A stretch of DNA of 64,000 bases from contig JAFCMP010000112.1 in assembly GCA_017506865.1 (NCBI GenBank), forward strand, positions 1,116,001 to 1,180,000, read 5' to 3'. Positions 56,331-64,000 of this stretch are shown one piece after another. The notes under the pieces are model-generated. The model was not told the origin of the DNA. It made no database searches and saw nothing but the letters and a program-made list of their open reading frames with translations. Position numbers and translations under genes: made by a program. Source of the DNA: Tribonema minus (lineage: Eukaryota; Sar; Xanthophyceae; Tribonematales; Tribonemataceae). Each line of letters starts with the position of its first letter. Position 1 is the stretch's first letter.

Positions 56331-57579
56331 ATGGTCCAGTTGGCAGCCACTTATGGCGAACTTGTCCTTCGTGATGTCCCTAAACCGTTTGCCATGTACA
56401 AAGACGCAGCGAGGCTGTTCTGGCGCTTGCGAGGGTGCCTTTCAGCGGCAGCGAGTGAGGTGTTTCCGTCATTCAACAACAACGATGTCAACGCGGCTAT
56501 CAAAGCAACGGTGAACTGGCTGGAAGGTCTTCTTGTCACTCAGAGCCTCATCATCATCGGCATCACGAGAGCCATCATCGGAGGACTGTGCATCAGGCTG
56601 AACACCGCCTTCCAAGTCCTGCCGCCGCCTGAGATATTGTGCCAGCTGGCAGCTGAGGTAAGCTCCGGTCGTTGCATCAATCCCGGCTGCAATTGCCATC
56701 ACAGGTCATTCAAACTCTCATACGCATCTATGCTCCCTTCCCAAAACCTCTCAGGTCTACCGCATGGCTGCCGAGGCCAGCTTGATCAGGAGGAGAATCT
56801 CGGACTTGACGCTCTTCGACTACGCGCCTCCAGTGGTGAACGACGAAAGCTGGGCCCACGTTCTCAAGCTCTACGTCGATCTCTCAGGGGTTCTGTCCAT
56901 TTATGATTCAGCGCTCATGCCAAGAGTTGAAAGCATGCTCAAGAGCGTTACATACAGGCGGTACGTCGGGGTTGTGTGTGCTACGAGAGAGATGCTGCAC
57001 GACCTCTACGCCAGTTATGCGAGGAGAGTGTCACAGCCAATTCCTGATGTGATAGTGGCAATGATGACCAGCTACTTTGATATGACGGTGCAACTGTCGG
57101 CCGCATTCCACCGTGTCACGCCCACACTGTTCATAGACTCCCTGGTGACGCAAGTGGCACTCTATGATGACCTGGTGCGATGTCTCAAGTACTTGGGGGT
57201 TGTCCCCAGCGGTGTTGAGCGACAGATACTGCCACAGTACATCCCAATACCCTACCCTTCGGGTAGCGTGTTTGTACCGCCGTTCCTGAGCGTGACACCA
57301 CTGGTGTGTGAGATTGGGTTTTGCACTCGTGTCTTCAGTCCACCCATGTCACCGAAGCAGGCCGGTGAGGAGACGATGATTCCAGCTGATTTGTTGAAAG
57401 CTGAGGAGTGCGAGCCCGGCACATGTGCAGTGACTCCAGTGTCGTCCACATCACCAGTACTGTCTCCTGCTTCTAAAGAGGATGACATTGTCATGCAGCT
57501 TGCGCTACGTGAGGACATGAGTGTCATTGCCGACATGCTCGAGGCGATGCACAAAGATTGCTCTACAGGGCACATTTGA
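56331..57579 (+). CDS. Two-exon gene, unknown function
   Basis: Exons are 56331-56657 and 56755-57579, with a 97-bp intron (donor GTAAGC, acceptor ACCTCTCAG) joining phase 0. The product has 383 residues. Exon 1 encodes a helical region with a membrane-like stretch (VTQSLIIIGITRAIIGGLC). Exon 2 is helical with many Tyr/Val (YVDLSGVLSIYDSALMPRVESML), then a Pro-rich IPIPYPSGSVFVPPFLSV and an acidic tail. The frame continues open about 220 bp upstream of 56331 (Gln/His/Ser-rich, no ATG), so the true start or a first exon may lie there. No family is recognised. Confidence 0.6.
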
Positions 57580-57847
57580 GGGATGCATAAATAGGCTTGT
57601 ACATGTGCACGCTATCACGATTTGTCTTTGTGTGATGCCCTTGCCGTTTTTGCATAGTGCTCTTGATGCCAATCTCGCCTCGTTTTCCCTGAATGCACGC
57701 CATGCTTCTGCCTACTTGCACACCATTGTACACAACTCACATGAGGGCTGCGCTACTCGCAGGTGCTCTTTGCATGCGCTATTCACAGGTGCTTTGCGTG
57801 TGCGCTATTCACAAGTGCTCTTTGCATGCGCTCAGGTGCTCTTTGCA
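57580..57847. repeat. Minisatellite flank of the duplication
   Basis: After 180 bp without features, 57755-57847 is a GTGCTCTTTGCATGCGC-type minisatellite, the reverse of the element tail. Confidence 0.7.
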
Positions 57848-58195
57848 CGATGCCCATGTTTACGGTGCTACGAACGCCTGTATTTACTTGAAATTCTTGC
57901 CCTAGTAACTTGCTGTTCTACATAACTACCCGAGCTCCATTTATAACGGCCCGAGAAATCTGAAAAATTTATTTTTCCAGGATTGGGCTAGGATTTTGGA
58001 TATACGACAATACTGACAGTTATTTAATTCACCTTAATTAATTGAATATTACTGGAAATAATTCCGAGGGACTTTCAACCAAGCAACATCCTAATCTTGC
58101 TGTCGCTTTCTGTGAGTCTATTACCTACAGAGTTCAAAAAAATTCAATGCAGACGAAAAAATTCACAAGGTTTTGGAAAGTGTAGGTGTGGGTTT
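57848..58195 (-). repeat. Dispersed AT-rich element, copy 4
   Basis: This is a reverse-orientation copy with the full core. It lies in copy A of the duplication. Confidence 0.85.
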
Positions 58196-58259
58196 TGAGG
58201 TATCACATCACATAAATCAGAGTCAGAGCGTTGGGCTATGTAAATGCAGCCCTGAACTT

Positions 58260-58815
58260 GAAGTTTGCAAGCGCTCTTTGCAGGTGCTCTTCGCAAGCGC
58301 TCTTTGCAAGCGCTCTTTGCATGCGCTATTCGCAGGTGCTCTTTGCAAGTGCTATTTGCAGGTGCTCTTTGCAAGCGCTCTTCGCAGGCGCTCTTTGCAT
58401 GCGCTATTCACAGGTGCTCTTTGCAAGTGCTCTTCGCAGGTGCTCTTCGCAGGTGCTCTTTGCACGATTTCCACATTAACGGTGCTACGAACGCCTGTAT
58501 TTACTTGAAATTCTTGCCCAAGTAACTTGCTGTTCTACATAACTACCCGAGCTCCATTCATAACGGCCCGACAAATCTGAAAAATTTGTTTTTCCAGGAT
58601 TGGGCTAGGATTTTGGATATACGACAATACTGACAGTTATTTAATTCACCTTAATTAATTGAATATTACTGGAAATAATTCCGAGGGACTTTCAACCAAG
58701 CAACATCCTAATCTTGCTGTCGCGTTCTGTGAGACTATTACCTACAGAGTTCAAAAAAATTCAATGCAGACAAAAAAATTCACAAGGTTTTGGAAAGTGT
58801 AGGTGTGGTTTTTTT
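58260..58815 (-). repeat. Dispersed AT-rich element, copy 5, with minisatellite
   Basis: Core and flanks occupy 58470-58815. The tail minisatellite 58260-58470 has about seventeen units of GGTGCTCTTCGCA type. ORFs on both strands here come from the repeat. Confidence 0.85.
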
Positions 58816-58980
58816 GAGGTCTCACATGACATATAACGCAGTCCGAGTGTGGGCCAGGTAGAGGAACAGATGCTTCAATACTGCACTATAAAGTCAGATA
58901 CAACAGGCAAACATGCACTGCAAGACACTGAAGACGCCATAAATGTATCGTGTAAAGCATTACATTGAAGAGTGGCAGTC

Positions 58981-59553
58981 CTATAACGAAGCTCCGGCCT
59001 GAATCAATGCTTCGGCATAATCTACGAGGCCGTCCTCTTCGCCTAAGCGCCTAGCATTGCGCAGCGGCACGACGCCGAATCTGTTCGGCTTATTAACATC
59101 CGCACCAGCATCGATGGCCAGCTTGACCAGAAATGAGTTGGCACACATGATGCCGGTCTCCAGAGCACTCTCAGGTGTGCCTAGAGCGCACAAGGCGATG
59201 CTCTCGTCCATTCCGATGCCCAACAAAATATCACGAAGAAAGGGCCTGAAGCGCTTGCCCATTTTGATCAACTGAAACACGGCTGGGAACAGATCACGGG
59301 CTCGCCCAAACCTGTAGAATATGCGCAACAACCTCTTCGCATTCAAGAGATCATACCGAAGTACTGCCAAGTGCAATTGCTCCTGTGCTGCAATTGACTT
59401 CCTCCGCTGGATTAGCGTCCCGAAACCGCTCTCCTCAGGGTCAAAAGCGGGATAGAACTCTTGATGCACAAACACGACTGTATCCGCTTCCAGCTCGCAC
59501 TTTTCAGGCTCCACAATGTAGGGAGTGCGACGCTTGCTGAAGGTACAAGTCAT
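58981..59553 (-). CDS. Ankyrin-like protein, copy A
   Basis: The protein has 190 residues. The C-terminal part contains one clear and one weak ankyrin unit (LVKLAIDAGADVNKPNRFGVVPLRNARRL, then YAEALIQAGASL, each with the typical G-A-D/S turn). The N-terminal 100 residues are basic and helical without a known domain. Ankyrin proteins are abundant in giant viruses and bind host partners. The translated product of copy B at 61366-61938 is identical. Confidence 0.6.
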   Translation of the reverse strand: MTCTFSKRRTPYIVEPEKCELEADTVVFVHQEFYPAFDPEESGFGTLIQRRKSIAAQEQLHLAVLRYDLLNAKRLLRIFYRFGRARDLFPAVFQLIKMGKRFRPFLRDILLGIGMDESIALCALGTPESALETGIMCANSFLVKLAIDAGADVNKPNRFGVVPLRNARRLGEEDGLVDYAEALIQAGASL

Positions 59554-59631
59554 TTCTGCTGCAGCACTTGATTGTGTAGTAACTCACATTCGACATCAAG
59601 CAAAAATAAAATTATTATATCTTTTCCATTT

Positions 59632-60183
59632 TCAATTTCCGCAGGGTCTCTTGGTGGCAATAGGGATCCAGTCCTCGTCAGGGCTGAGCCAAGCGTCCTT
59701 TGTGTCATCACCAGCCATTGATTGATCATCTTCATCATCCTCAAACTCGCTCTCGTGATCTGCACCCTTACGCTTGCGCATCGGACACATGTACACAAAG
59801 TGTCCAGATTGACCGCATAAGTAGCAGCTATCGCTAGCACCGCGGTTCATCTTCTCTATAAATGCCAGGTCCTCTTCTGTGTGCGTCATACGACAGAAAA
59901 TGCTGCCGCGCACATTCTCTGCGCCGTGGGTCTTTGCCAGCTCCAAAAACTTTGTCAATTCGCCATGGTGAGAGTCCGTGTAAGAAATGTCAACAACTTC
60001 AGCAATCCTGTGCTTTTTAGTATAAGCAGAGGCCTTCAGACTACCACGCTTGTGCTCCTCAATGCGTCCTTTCACATGAGCTCGCGTGCTTCGTCCGACA
60101 TAGTATGCTCCATTCTTGCACTTCAGTGTATATATTGCCACATCTCCTTTGCCCTCACTAGTAGCCTTATCTGAGCGTTCCAT
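59632..60183 (-). pseudogene. GIY-YIG gene, truncated copy A
   Basis: The sequence matches copy B from residue 32 onward, so the nuclease core and zinc knuckle remain. An extra T in CATTGATC (60181-60188) breaks the frame upstream, and the duplication boundary removes the first codons. Translation could still begin at an internal ATG (MERSDK), giving 183 residues, so activity is not excluded. Confidence 0.75.
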
Positions 60184-60232
60184 TGATCTTTTCAGTTAGC
60201 ATCAGCGCATCTGCTTTGGTGATTGTCACCTA

Positions 60233-60580
60233 CGATGCCCATGTTTACGGTGCTACGAACGCCTGTATTTACTTGAAATTCTTGCCCTAGTAACTTGCTG
60301 TTCTACATAACTACCCGAGCTCCATTTATAACGGCCCGAGAAATCTGAAAAATTTATTTTTCCAGGATTGGGCTAGGATTTTGGATATACGACAATACTG
60401 ACAGTTATTTAATTCACCTTAATTAATTGAATATTACTGGAAATAATTCCGAGGGACTTTCAACCAAGCAACATCCTAATCTTGCTGTCGCTTTCTGTGA
60501 GTCTATTACCTACAGAGTTCAAAAAAATTCAATGCAGACGAAAAAATTCACAAGGTTTTGGAAAGTGTAGGTGTGGGTTT
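60233..60580 (-). repeat. Dispersed AT-rich element, copy 6
   Basis: The duplicate of copy 4 within copy B of the tandem duplication. Confidence 0.85.
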
Positions 60581-60644
60581 TGAGGTATCACATCACATAA
60601 ATCAGAGTCAGAGCGTTGGGCTATGTAAATGCAGCCCTGAACTT

Positions 60645-61200
60645 GAAGTTTGCAAGCGCTCTTTGCAGGTGCTCTTCGCAAGCGCTCTTTGCAAGCGCTC
60701 TTTGCATGCGCTATTCGCAGGTGCTCTTTGCAAGTGCTATTTGCAGGTGCTCTTTGCAAGCGCTCTTCGCAGGCGCTCTTTGCATGCGCTATTCACAGGT
60801 GCTCTTTGCAAGTGCTCTTCGCAGGTGCTCTTCGCAGGTGCTCTTTGCACGATTTCCACATTAACGGTGCTACGAACGCCTGTATTTACTTGAAATTCTT
60901 GCCCAAGTAACTTGCTGTTCTACATAACTACCCGAGCTCCATTCATAACGGCCCGACAAATCTGAAAAATTTGTTTTTCCAGGATTGGGCTAGGATTTTG
61001 GATATACGACAATACTGACAGTTATTTAATTCACCTTAATTAATTGAATATTACTGGAAATAATTCCGAGGGACTTTCAACCAAGCAACATCCTAATCTT
61101 GCTGTCGCGTTCTGTGAGACTATTACCTACAGAGTTCAAAAAAATTCAATGCAGACAAAAAAATTCACAAGGTTTTGGAAAGTGTAGGTGTGGTTTTTTG
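60645..61200 (-). repeat. Dispersed AT-rich element, copy 7, with minisatellite
   Basis: The duplicate of copy 5 within copy B of the tandem duplication. Confidence 0.85.
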
Positions 61201-61365
61201 AGGTCTCACATGACATATAACGCAGTCCGAGTGTGGGCCAGGTAGAGGAACAGATGCTTCAATACTGCACTATAAAGTCAGATACAACAGGCAAACATGC
61301 ACTGCAAGACACTGAAAGACGCCATAAATGTATCGTGTAAAGCATTACATTGAAGAGTGGCAGTC

Positions 61366-61938
61366 CTATAACGAAGCTCCGGCCTGAATCAATGCTTCGG
61401 CATAATCTACGAGGCCGTCCTCTTCGCCTAAGCGCCTAGCATTGCGCAGCGGCACGACGCCGAATCTGTTCGGCTTATTAACATCCGCACCAGCATCGAT
61501 GGCCAGCTTGACCAGAAATGAGTTGGCACACATGATGCCGGTCTCCAGAGCACTCTCAGGTGTGCCTAGAGCGCACAAGGCGATGCTCTCGTCCATTCCG
61601 ATGCCCAACAAAATATCACGAAGAAAGGGCCTGAAGCGCTTGCCCATTTTGATCAACTGAAACACGGCTGGGAACAGATCACGGGCTCGCCCAAACCTGT
61701 AGAATATGCGCAACAACCTCTTCGCATTCAAGAGATCATACCGAAGTACTGCCAAGTGCAATTGCTCCTGTGCTGCAATTGACTTCCTCCGCTGGATTAG
61801 CGTCCCGAAACCGCTCTCCTCAGGGTCAAAAGCGGGATAGAACTCTTGATGCACAAACACGACTGTATCCGCTTCCAGCTCGCACTTTTCAGGCTCCACA
61901 ATGTAGGGAGTGCGACGCTTGCTGAAGGTACAAGTCAT
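61366..61938 (-). CDS. Ankyrin-like protein, copy B
   Basis: Its product is identical to the protein at 58981-59553. Complete identity of 190 residues with only homopolymer changes around it points to a very recent duplication or to ongoing gene conversion. Confidence 0.6.
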   Translation of the reverse strand: MTCTFSKRRTPYIVEPEKCELEADTVVFVHQEFYPAFDPEESGFGTLIQRRKSIAAQEQLHLAVLRYDLLNAKRLLRIFYRFGRARDLFPAVFQLIKMGKRFRPFLRDILLGIGMDESIALCALGTPESALETGIMCANSFLVKLAIDAGADVNKPNRFGVVPLRNARRLGEEDGLVDYAEALIQAGASL

Positions 61939-62017
61939 TTCTGCTGCAGCACTTGATTGTGTAGTAACTCACATTCGACATCAAGCAAAAATAAAAATTA
62001 TTATATCTTTTCCATTT

Positions 62018-62662
62018 TCAATTTCCGCAGGGTCTCTTGGTGGCAATAGGGATCCAGTCCTCGTCAGGGCTGAGCCAAGCGTCCTTTGTGTCATCACCAG
62101 CCATTGATTGATCATCTTCATCATCCTCAAACTCGCTCTCGTGATCTGCACCCTTACGCTTGCGCATCGGACACATGTACACAAAGTGTCCAGATTGACC
62201 GCATAAGTAGCAGCTATCGCTAGCACCGCGGTTCATCTTCTCTATAAATGCCAGGTCCTCTTCTGTGTGCGTCATACGACAGAAAATGCTGCCGCGCACA
62301 TTCTCTGCGCCGTGGGTCTTTGCCAGCTCCAAAAACTTTGTCAATTCGCCATGGTGAGAGTCCGTGTAAGAAATGTCAACAACTTCAGCAATCCTGTGCT
62401 TTTTAGTATAAGCAGAGGCCTTCAGACTACCACGCTTGTGCTCCTCAATGCGTCCTTTCACATGAGCTCGCGTGCTTCGTCCGACATAGTATGCTCCATT
62501 CTTGCACTTCAGTGTATATATTGCCACATCTCCTTTGCCCTCACTAGTAGCCTTATCTGAGCGTTCCATGATCTTTTCAGTTAGCATCAGCGCATCTGCT
62601 TTGGTGATTGTCAACTGAAGTGCGTCGCATACATCCTTGAACACCTTTACACGCCTCATCAT
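62018..62662 (-). CDS. GIY-YIG nuclease with zinc knuckle
   Basis: The protein has 214 residues. The GIY-YIG core is IYTLKCKNGAYYVG (48-61), with the catalytic-type Arg in GRIEEH (R71). The conserved Glu may be in the FLELAK helix or later. A CCHC zinc knuckle (CYLCGQSGHFVYMC) near residue 155 would bind single-stranded nucleic acid, followed by a basic RKRKG run and an acidic tail. Short UvrC-like nucleases with such fingers are common in NCLDVs, where repair, recombination or homing are discussed. This is the complete copy; its first 31 residues are lost in copy A. Confidence 0.82.
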   Translation of the reverse strand: MMRRVKVFKDVCDALQLTITKADALMLTEKIMERSDKATSEGKGDVAIYTLKCKNGAYYVGRSTRAHVKGRIEEHKRGSLKASAYTKKHRIAEVVDISYTDSHHGELTKFLELAKTHGAENVRGSIFCRMTHTEEDLAFIEKMNRGASDSCYLCGQSGHFVYMCPMRKRKGADHESEFEDDEDDQSMAGDDTKDAWLSPDEDWIPIATKRPCGN

Positions 62663-62887
62663 CAGTATATGATAGACATCATATTATAATAAGGGCTCGT
62701 ATAGCACCATATATGTCAGTACCTGTTAGTTCATTGCACAGGCAGTTGCCAACACAAAGACGACTCAACACCTCATGCATCAGTGCAAGTGCAAACAACG
62801 ACACCTTTTGCAAAGCTTTTAAGACTTGAAACGAAGCCTTGACTCGATTGGGTCATGGTTTGCGCAGGAATGTATTGAATCGATGCA

Positions 62888-64000
62888 TTAGAGCAGCTGC
62901 GCGACGGCCATGACGACGCCGATCACCAGCAAGTCACCGAGCACCACCATGGGCCCGAGGCGTTTCATCAGTGGCCCAACGCTCACTGCCTCACCCAAAC
63001 TAGCCCCACACGCTACGATATGAAAAATACATATTGAAGTACCTATGCTCGCTCCGCAGCATTGAAGCGCCAGAATTGAGTTTTCGTTCAGCCCCACATT
63101 GATGGCCGCGGCGCTTTGAATAGCTCCAAAAGTCAAATTCGATACAGTCAAGCTCCCGGCTACAAAGCTGCCCAGACTACCAAGCATCGGCGCCAACAGC
63201 ACCCACACCTTGTCCACCGCCGTTGATAACGTATCTCCGATCACTGCGGCAGGACTCAGGTCACCGCCCACGACCATCAGCTCTACGAGCACCAGAGCGC
63301 CGAAAAGCGTCTGGGCTGGGTGCTTGATCTGGTGCAGAGTCGCACCACAGATGCTTGGGAACTTCTGCAGAAACGAAAAAGCTATCAGCGTCAAAATTGA
63401 TACGAGTACAAATGGAATAATGAACGGCACATACAACAACTGAAACTTGAAGTTGACGTCAGCGCTTGTCAAGATGCTGCGCAGCTGGAATACCAGCGAA
63501 GCCGAAAATGATGCATCGCCGTACGTGCCCAGGTCCACCATGAACGACGGCTCTGTCCGTGTCAGCAAGTCCTTGATTCCTATCTGCGGGATTCGCGTCA
63601 GCAACAGCAGGACTACGGTCCCAATGATTGGCGATGCCGCCTTGAAGCTCTCCGTCAGGCTCGTCACCAGATCATCGGCATGTGTAGTTTTGATGCCTAC
63701 GTTGAACTTGATCAGCGCAAACGTTGAAACACACCCCACCAGGCCTGCGATGATTGCAGGAAAAGTGTAGCTGAAGTACGCTGTTACCATCAGAGGCAAA
63801 GTGCCGCTCAGTGTGCTCAGCACAATGAAGAGCCATGCGTCCCTCACTTCTTGCGTGGACGTACACATGGCACACGCCACCGGTAAAAACACTGCAGACA
63901 GCGCCCCGAGTCCTATCGATGTGAGGAACCCCACCTCCACTAGATCTGAGTCTTCCAAGTCAATGGTGCCCAGCCCGTACCACATGGGTGTCCCCGCTGC
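62888..64000 (-). CDS. L-lactate permease-like transporter, 5' partial
   Basis: The visible 370 residues form about ten membrane helices. The start at the edge, GTPMWYGLGTID, is the conserved G-T-P-x-W/F-G-L-G of the LctP family. Near the C-terminus GSLGSFVAGSLTVSNLTFGA and SILALQCCGASIGTSICI match the family signature for lactate or glycolate uptake. The C-terminus is complete; about a third of the protein lies beyond the window. The family is mostly bacterial, also present in some protists and algae, so this is either a host gene or an acquired one. The preceding gap 62663-62887 holds nothing recognisable. Confidence 0.83.
   Translation of the reverse strand, partial: AAGTPMWYGLGTIDLEDSDLVEVGFLTSIGLGALSAVFLPVACAMCTSTQEVRDAWLFIVLSTLSGTLPLMVTAYFSYTFPAIIAGLVGCVSTFALIKFNVGIKTTHADDLVTSLTESFKAASPIIGTVVLLLLTRIPQIGIKDLLTRTEPSFMVDLGTYGDASFSASLVFQLRSILTSADVNFKFQLLYVPFIIPFVLVSILTLIAFSFLQKFPSICGATLHQIKHPAQTLFGALVLVELMVVGGDLSPAAVIGDTLSTAVDKVWVLLAPMLGSLGSFVAGSLTVSNLTFGAIQSAAAINVGLNENSILALQCCGASIGTSICIFHIVACGASLGEAVSVGPLMKRLGPMVVLGDLLVIGVVMAVAQLL

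Larger units (their letters stand above)
57848..62613. repeat. 2.38-kb tandem duplication
   Basis: Copy A (57848-60228) and copy B (60233-62613) are offset by 2385-2386 bp and almost identical; I see a handful of single-base indels in homopolymers (for example in T-runs near 58808/61193 and A-runs near 59607/61993). They are joined by 4 bp. Each holds two AT-rich elements with minisatellites, an ankyrin-like gene and a GIY-YIG gene. Copy B runs into the complete GIY-YIG gene, so copy A is the one that lost the gene start. Confidence 0.92.

Noticed and set aside
1-64000. tRNA or rRNA genes
   Set aside because: No cloverleaf-like or rRNA core sequence was noticed, but weak tRNAs cannot be excluded by eye.

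Overview
The window looks like a stretch of nucleocytoplasmic large DNA virus (NCLDV, Nucleocytoviricota) genome. Genes sit tightly on both strands with short AT-rich spacers. Several genes belong to families typical of this group: a VLTF3-type late transcription factor, a YqaJ-type nuclease, a Prim-Pol-like primase, a GIY-YIG nuclease with a zinc knuckle, a dUTPase-fold protein, a PP1 phosphatase, a SET protein, a metacaspase and a block of virion-type proteins. Against a plain free-virus reading, at least three virus-style genes contain one GT-AG intron of about 100-145 bp. One region (50.1-54.7 kb) holds a six-exon gene of eukaryotic style. The window is therefore either an endogenised giant virus in a eukaryotic chromosome or a nuclear giant virus carrying spliceosomal introns and captured host DNA. 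The host cannot be named from the sequence; a protist or alga is the natural inference.

Layout. 0-5 kb: a spliced gene running off the left edge, an IS4-type transposase, a methyltransferase-like gene and a small basic protein. 4.7-16.5 kb: PP1 phosphatase, an inverted YqaJ pair around an HNH nuclease, a secreted GH26-like glycosidase, an intron-split Glu-Pro-Thr repeat gene and several small membrane proteins. 16.7-20.4 kb: VLTF3 followed by a gene-free repeat field. 20.4-25.5 kb: SET protein, a 32-residue repeat protein and a Prim-Pol/nucleotidyltransferase fusion. 25.5-37.5 kb: a virion and assembly block (SprB-like repeat protein, DUF5767-like protein, basic protein, capsid-associated protein, AT-hook protein, DnaJ and a very long coiled coil broken by an 11-bp duplication). 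37.5-49.8 kb: metacaspase, secreted zinc protease, RUS/DUF647 protein, glycosyltransferase, an amber-interrupted gene and a second SprB-like protein. 50-54.7 kb: the six-exon gene. 54.9-57.6 kb: metallophosphoesterase, divergent dUTPase and another spliced gene. 57.8-62.6 kb: a 2.38-kb tandem duplication. 62.9-64 kb: a lactate-permease-like transporter running off the right edge.

Three features cross gene boundaries. First, a dispersed AT-rich element of about 350 bp, with a GCACTTGCGAA-type minisatellite tail, occurs seven times. Second, a motif close to AAAAAAATGTTG lies about 15-25 bp upstream of at least ten start codons, mostly small membrane or structural genes, and is a good candidate late promoter. 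Third, three introns carry tandem duplications that copy their 3' splice site. Function calls rest on motifs read by eye; no database search was possible.
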